From positions 18,196-82,195 of the forward strand of contig JARRPX010000015.1 of assembly GCA_037382465.1 (NCBI GenBank): a stretch of DNA of 64,000 bases, read 5' to 3'. Positions 61,504-64,000 of this stretch are shown here, in pieces; position 1 is the first letter of the stretch, and each line of letters opens with the position of its first letter. This DNA comes from Anaerolineales bacterium (GTDB lineage Bacteria > Chloroflexota > Anaerolineae > Anaerolineales > E44-bin32). The position numbers and the translations under genes were made by a program. A model generated the notes under the pieces. The model worked only from the letters and a program-made list of their open reading frames with translations. It had not been told where the DNA came from and made no database searches.

Positions 61504-62265
61504 ATGAGCACTCGAAGCAGAATCATCACATTGGGGATCTTACTTACACTCGTTGCCGGATGCGGCGCACCGGTGAGTCCCTCTCCGGCAGCGGTCCAAC
61601 CGTCCGACACGCCGGAGTCGACGCAGGCCCCGCCTACGGATACTCCGACTCCACAGGACACGCCGACCTCGACGCTGACGCCCACGGAAACGTTGACGCC
61701 GACACCCGTCGAGCCGATGGTGCAGCCGGATGGAAAGGACATCTCTTGCTACTTCGGCCCGGGTCTGGACTACGCCATCGATGGCGGTTTGCTGCTCGGC
61801 GAGAAGGTGCCCGTACTGGGACGCGATTCGCTGACCTTGTGGCTGCAGATTGAAAACCCGCGCATCCCGGGAAAGAACCGCATGTGCTGGGTGCCGATCG
61901 AAAAGGTGATCACCGAAGGCGACATTCAATCGGCGCCGATCGTCGAGGCCCCGGTCAGCCTGGTTACCTCGGTAATCGTGAACGTCAAGCCGAGCAAGAA
62001 AAAGCTCAATCCATGTGTGTTTCCCTATACCTTCGACGTAGAATTCACGATTCAGGTGACGGGTCCCGTGACGGTGACCTTCCAGCGCAGCCTGAGCGAC
62101 GGACACACGGCGCCGGCCGAGTCGGTCACTTTCAAGAAGGCGGGAACGAAGACCTTCTCGGACTACATGCGTGTGGGCAGCACCGGCGATCACTGGTTCA
62201 TGGTCACGGTGACTTATCCCAACGCCACTTCCGGGACGGGATACGGCACGGTCACCTGCCCATAA
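61504..62265 (+). CDS. Lipoprotein with SH3b-like domain
   Basis: A 253-residue protein with lipobox LVAGC, a Thr/Pro/Glu-rich linker of about 55 residues and an SH3b-like domain (CYFGPGLDYAIDGGLLLGEKV to MCWVPIEKV). Then comes a beta-rich C-terminal domain with two Cys (NPCVFPY and TVTCP), possibly disulfide-linked. The ATG has GGAAGG upstream. I do not recognise the C-terminal domain. It lies outside the cell and may touch the wall. Confidence 0.78.
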   Translation: MSTRSRIITLGILLTLVAGCGAPVSPSPAAVQPSDTPESTQAPPTDTPTPQDTPTSTLTPTETLTPTPVEPMVQPDGKDISCYFGPGLDYAIDGGLLLGEKVPVLGRDSLTLWLQIENPRIPGKNRMCWVPIEKVITEGDIQSAPIVEAPVSLVTSVIVNVKPSKKKLNPCVFPYTFDVEFTIQVTGPVTVTFQRSLSDGHTAPAESVTFKKAGTKTFSDYMRVGSTGDHWFMVTVTYPNATSGTGYGTVTCP

Positions 62266-62740
62266 TTCGAATCGTTTGTAAGGCGATCGTGCGGGAGAGG
62301 GGAGGCGAGACGGCGTGGAAATCTCGCTCCCCGTCCCCGGCCGGCGAGGCGTTGGAGGCCGGCCGGGAAAACGCCTCATTGCGATGCGATCGATCTTGAC
62401 GGAATCACATCGAGCCAAGTATAATACACACACAATGTAGAAAAGGTCTCGCCCGGCAGCGGGAAGACCGATACAAATCAATATTGCCAGGGGCGCCAGA
62501 GACCGGGGAGATTCGGACGAAGGCCGAACCTCCTGTTGGGTCTGTCATCCTAGCCGATGTTGCGAACGATTGACATCGGCAGTTTGTTCCTTGCGCCCTT
62601 GACACACGCGTTGGCGGATGGTAGCATACCGTTCGCTCTACTGACGGCACCTTAACAATTGAATAGTGATAGGAAGCCCAAGAAATAGCTTTGAGTTTGG
62701 TAACTAGGATCATTCCCACATCTTCGGATGTGGTGAAGTT
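62266..62740 (+). promoter_or_regulatory. rRNA operon promoter and leader region
   Basis: Two promoters in tandem: TTGACG, 18 bp, TATAAT (62396-62425) and TTGACA, 17 bp, TAGCAT (62599-62627). A boxA-like CACCTTAACAAT (62648-62659) and a UUCG-capped hairpin (CCACATC/GATGTGG, 62716-62733) follow in the leader. Before P1 are two GC-rich hairpins (62299-62332, and 62337-62367 with an alternative pairing GAGGCGTT/AACGCCTC). These fit an antiterminated rRNA leader. Confidence 0.75.

Positions 62741-64000
<1,260 letters not shown>

Overview
The window is a gene-dense chromosomal segment of a bacterium that is most likely a member of the Chloroflexota, class Anaerolineae. The evidence is a partial 16S rRNA gene at the right end with Anaerolineae-like signatures, a paired DUF3090/SCO1664 cassette shared by Actinobacteria and Chloroflexi, and lipoproteins with long Thr/Pro-rich linkers. 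No phylogeny could be run. Most genes are moderately GC-rich. Two stretches, 8176-9786 and 55186-58507, are clearly AT-richer and encode membrane proteins of the envelope/polysaccharide type. No CRISPR array, transposase, integrase or phage gene was seen.

Layout. 1-5665: end of a DUF3352-like protein, a multi-span membrane protein, then leftward phosphohexomutase, glycerate 2-kinase and an orphan solute-binding lipoprotein. 5811-9786: uvrC, a CheY-like regulator and an AT-rich GT39-like glycosyltransferase. 9981-12620: a helicase-associated-domain protein and a diacylglycerol-kinase-family enzyme. 13243-18061: a leftward operon with its own promoter, a small leader ORF, an intrinsic terminator with competing pairings, an ABC-2 transporter, two double-GNAT acetyltransferases and a HAD phosphatase. 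18092-24525: Kef-type antiporter, homoserine dehydrogenase, the SCO1664/DUF3090/histidine-phosphatase triad and rarA. 24767-28679: maf, a class B penicillin-binding protein and rsgA. 28812-32004: a CoaE-GNAT fusion missing an internal piece, and a PP2C-like beta-propeller membrane protein. 32255-37124: CelD-type acetyltransferase, EamA exporter, and an overlapping VWA/FHA protein and PP2C phosphatase pair.

37306-44295 carries a small membrane ORF, xpt-guaA (purine salvage) and a leftward cluster of tagaturonate epimerase, SDR oxidoreductase, LarA-type nickel racemase and BASS transporter. The cluster reads as uronate catabolism that may run fructuronate to mannonate and then to gluconate. 44390-50758: a truncated-looking receiver/AraC protein, lexA with a SOS-type promoter, an enoyl-CoA hydratase, tRNA-Pro, and a response regulator/histidine kinase/TolB-like operon preceded by four 11-bp-phased half sites. 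51191-54994: tRNA-Gly, a polysaccharide deacetylase, a CAU tRNA, a second PP2C phosphatase and a LysM plus lamin-tail protein. 55186-58507: two tandem sulfatase-like membrane proteins. 58757-62265: dnaX-ybaB-recR and a lipoprotein, followed by the rRNA promoter region and the 5' part of the 16S gene.

The observations most worth following are the attenuator-controlled ABC/GNAT operon, the uronate/LarA cluster, the internally deleted CoaE-GNAT fusion, the CxxCxxC sulfatase-like pair with a His-to-Thr loss in one copy, the Ala-Ser scissile site in LexA, and recurring leaderless promoter geometry.
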